A stretch of 64,000 bases of DNA, from assembly GCA_002862125.1 (NCBI GenBank), contig PHSP01000003.1, forward strand, positions 496,001-560,000. The letters run 5' to 3'. The position numbers and the translations under genes are program-made. The DNA comes from Methylobacter sp. KS41 (GTDB lineage: Bacteria; Pseudomonadota; Gammaproteobacteria; Methylococcales; Methylomonadaceae). This document shows positions 63,946 through 64,000 of this stretch, piece by piece; positions within the stretch are counted from its first letter, which is position 1, and every line of letters starts with the position of its first letter. The notes under the pieces were generated by a model. The model was not told the DNA's origin, ran no database searches, and saw nothing but the letters and a program-made list of their open reading frames with translations.

Positions 63946-64000
63946 ATGAACGTTGTAAATCTAACTTACGTCCTACCACATGTGATTCGTCTTGCTATTA
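63946..64000 (+). CDS. Unrecognised gene start, truncated at the window edge
   Basis: An ATG with a good AGGAAAAA ribosome binding site eight bases after the ATPase stop. The 18 visible codons read MNVVNLTYVLPHVIRLAI, too few to assign. The spacing makes it the fifth gene of the operon. Confidence 0.6.
   Translation, partial: MNVVNLTYVLPHVIRLAI

Overview
The window looks like chromosome from a gammaproteobacterium, most plausibly a methanotroph-type member of Methylococcales. This is an inference from csrA followed by tRNA-Ser(GCU) and tRNA-Arg(ACG), an ispB / rplU-rpmA-obgE-proB block, XrtA/PEP-CTERM regulators (PrsK-like kinase, PrsT-like TPR protein) and many worn-down insertion sequences. 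No methane oxidation gene is in view, so the order-level placement is not proven.

Positions 1-5500 hold the first codons of fabI, an oligopeptide-type ABC transporter set (lipoprotein plus two permeases, no ATPase), csrA and three tRNAs. Positions 5500-7200 are a graveyard of three unrelated IS remnants. Positions 7200-18300 are housekeeping: prsK-like, prsT-like, ispB, rplU-rpmA, obgE-proB, mgtE and a bacterioferritin lacking the heme-ligand methionine. Positions 18600-27000 hold kup, an intact ISAs1-family element and a stress/energy cluster: a DUF2231-cytochrome c fusion, HdeA-like, DUF2934, alpha-glucan phosphorylase and a GSP17M-like protein.

Positions 28900-34050 carry an unusual pair. 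The first is a 1204-residue protein joining a DoxX-like membrane region, an NDH-2-like flavoprotein, a cyclic-nucleotide-binding domain, a BLUF blue-light sensor with its photoactive residues in place, and a class III cyclase domain that has lost its catalytic residues. The second is a tri-heme cytochrome c peroxidase. Positions 34400-45000 are accessory: an LprI-like protein behind a complete IS701-like element, a 14-repeat HEAT protein, small lipoproteins and membrane proteins, an unrecognised two-gene operon and IS debris.

At 45300-45345 lies the 3' half of a tRNA-His gene, cut at the anticodon loop, next to a frameshifted tyrosine-integrase tail. It marks an integration site. To its right lie very AT-rich DNA with an inovirus Gp2/YfjJ-like gene, an IS200 element set in an IS4 remnant, and then a large apparent anti-phage operon that runs off the window (48905-64000). 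That operon encodes a 1764-aa DUF1998 helicase, a SNF2-type helicase (DrmD-like), a 1650-aa Eco57I-like adenine methyltransferase (DrmMI-like), a coiled-coil P-loop ATPase and at least one more gene. It resembles class 1 DISARM and Druantia in parts but matches neither as I know them, and is the best candidate for an undescribed system. The BLUF-cyclase-oxidoreductase fusion is the second.
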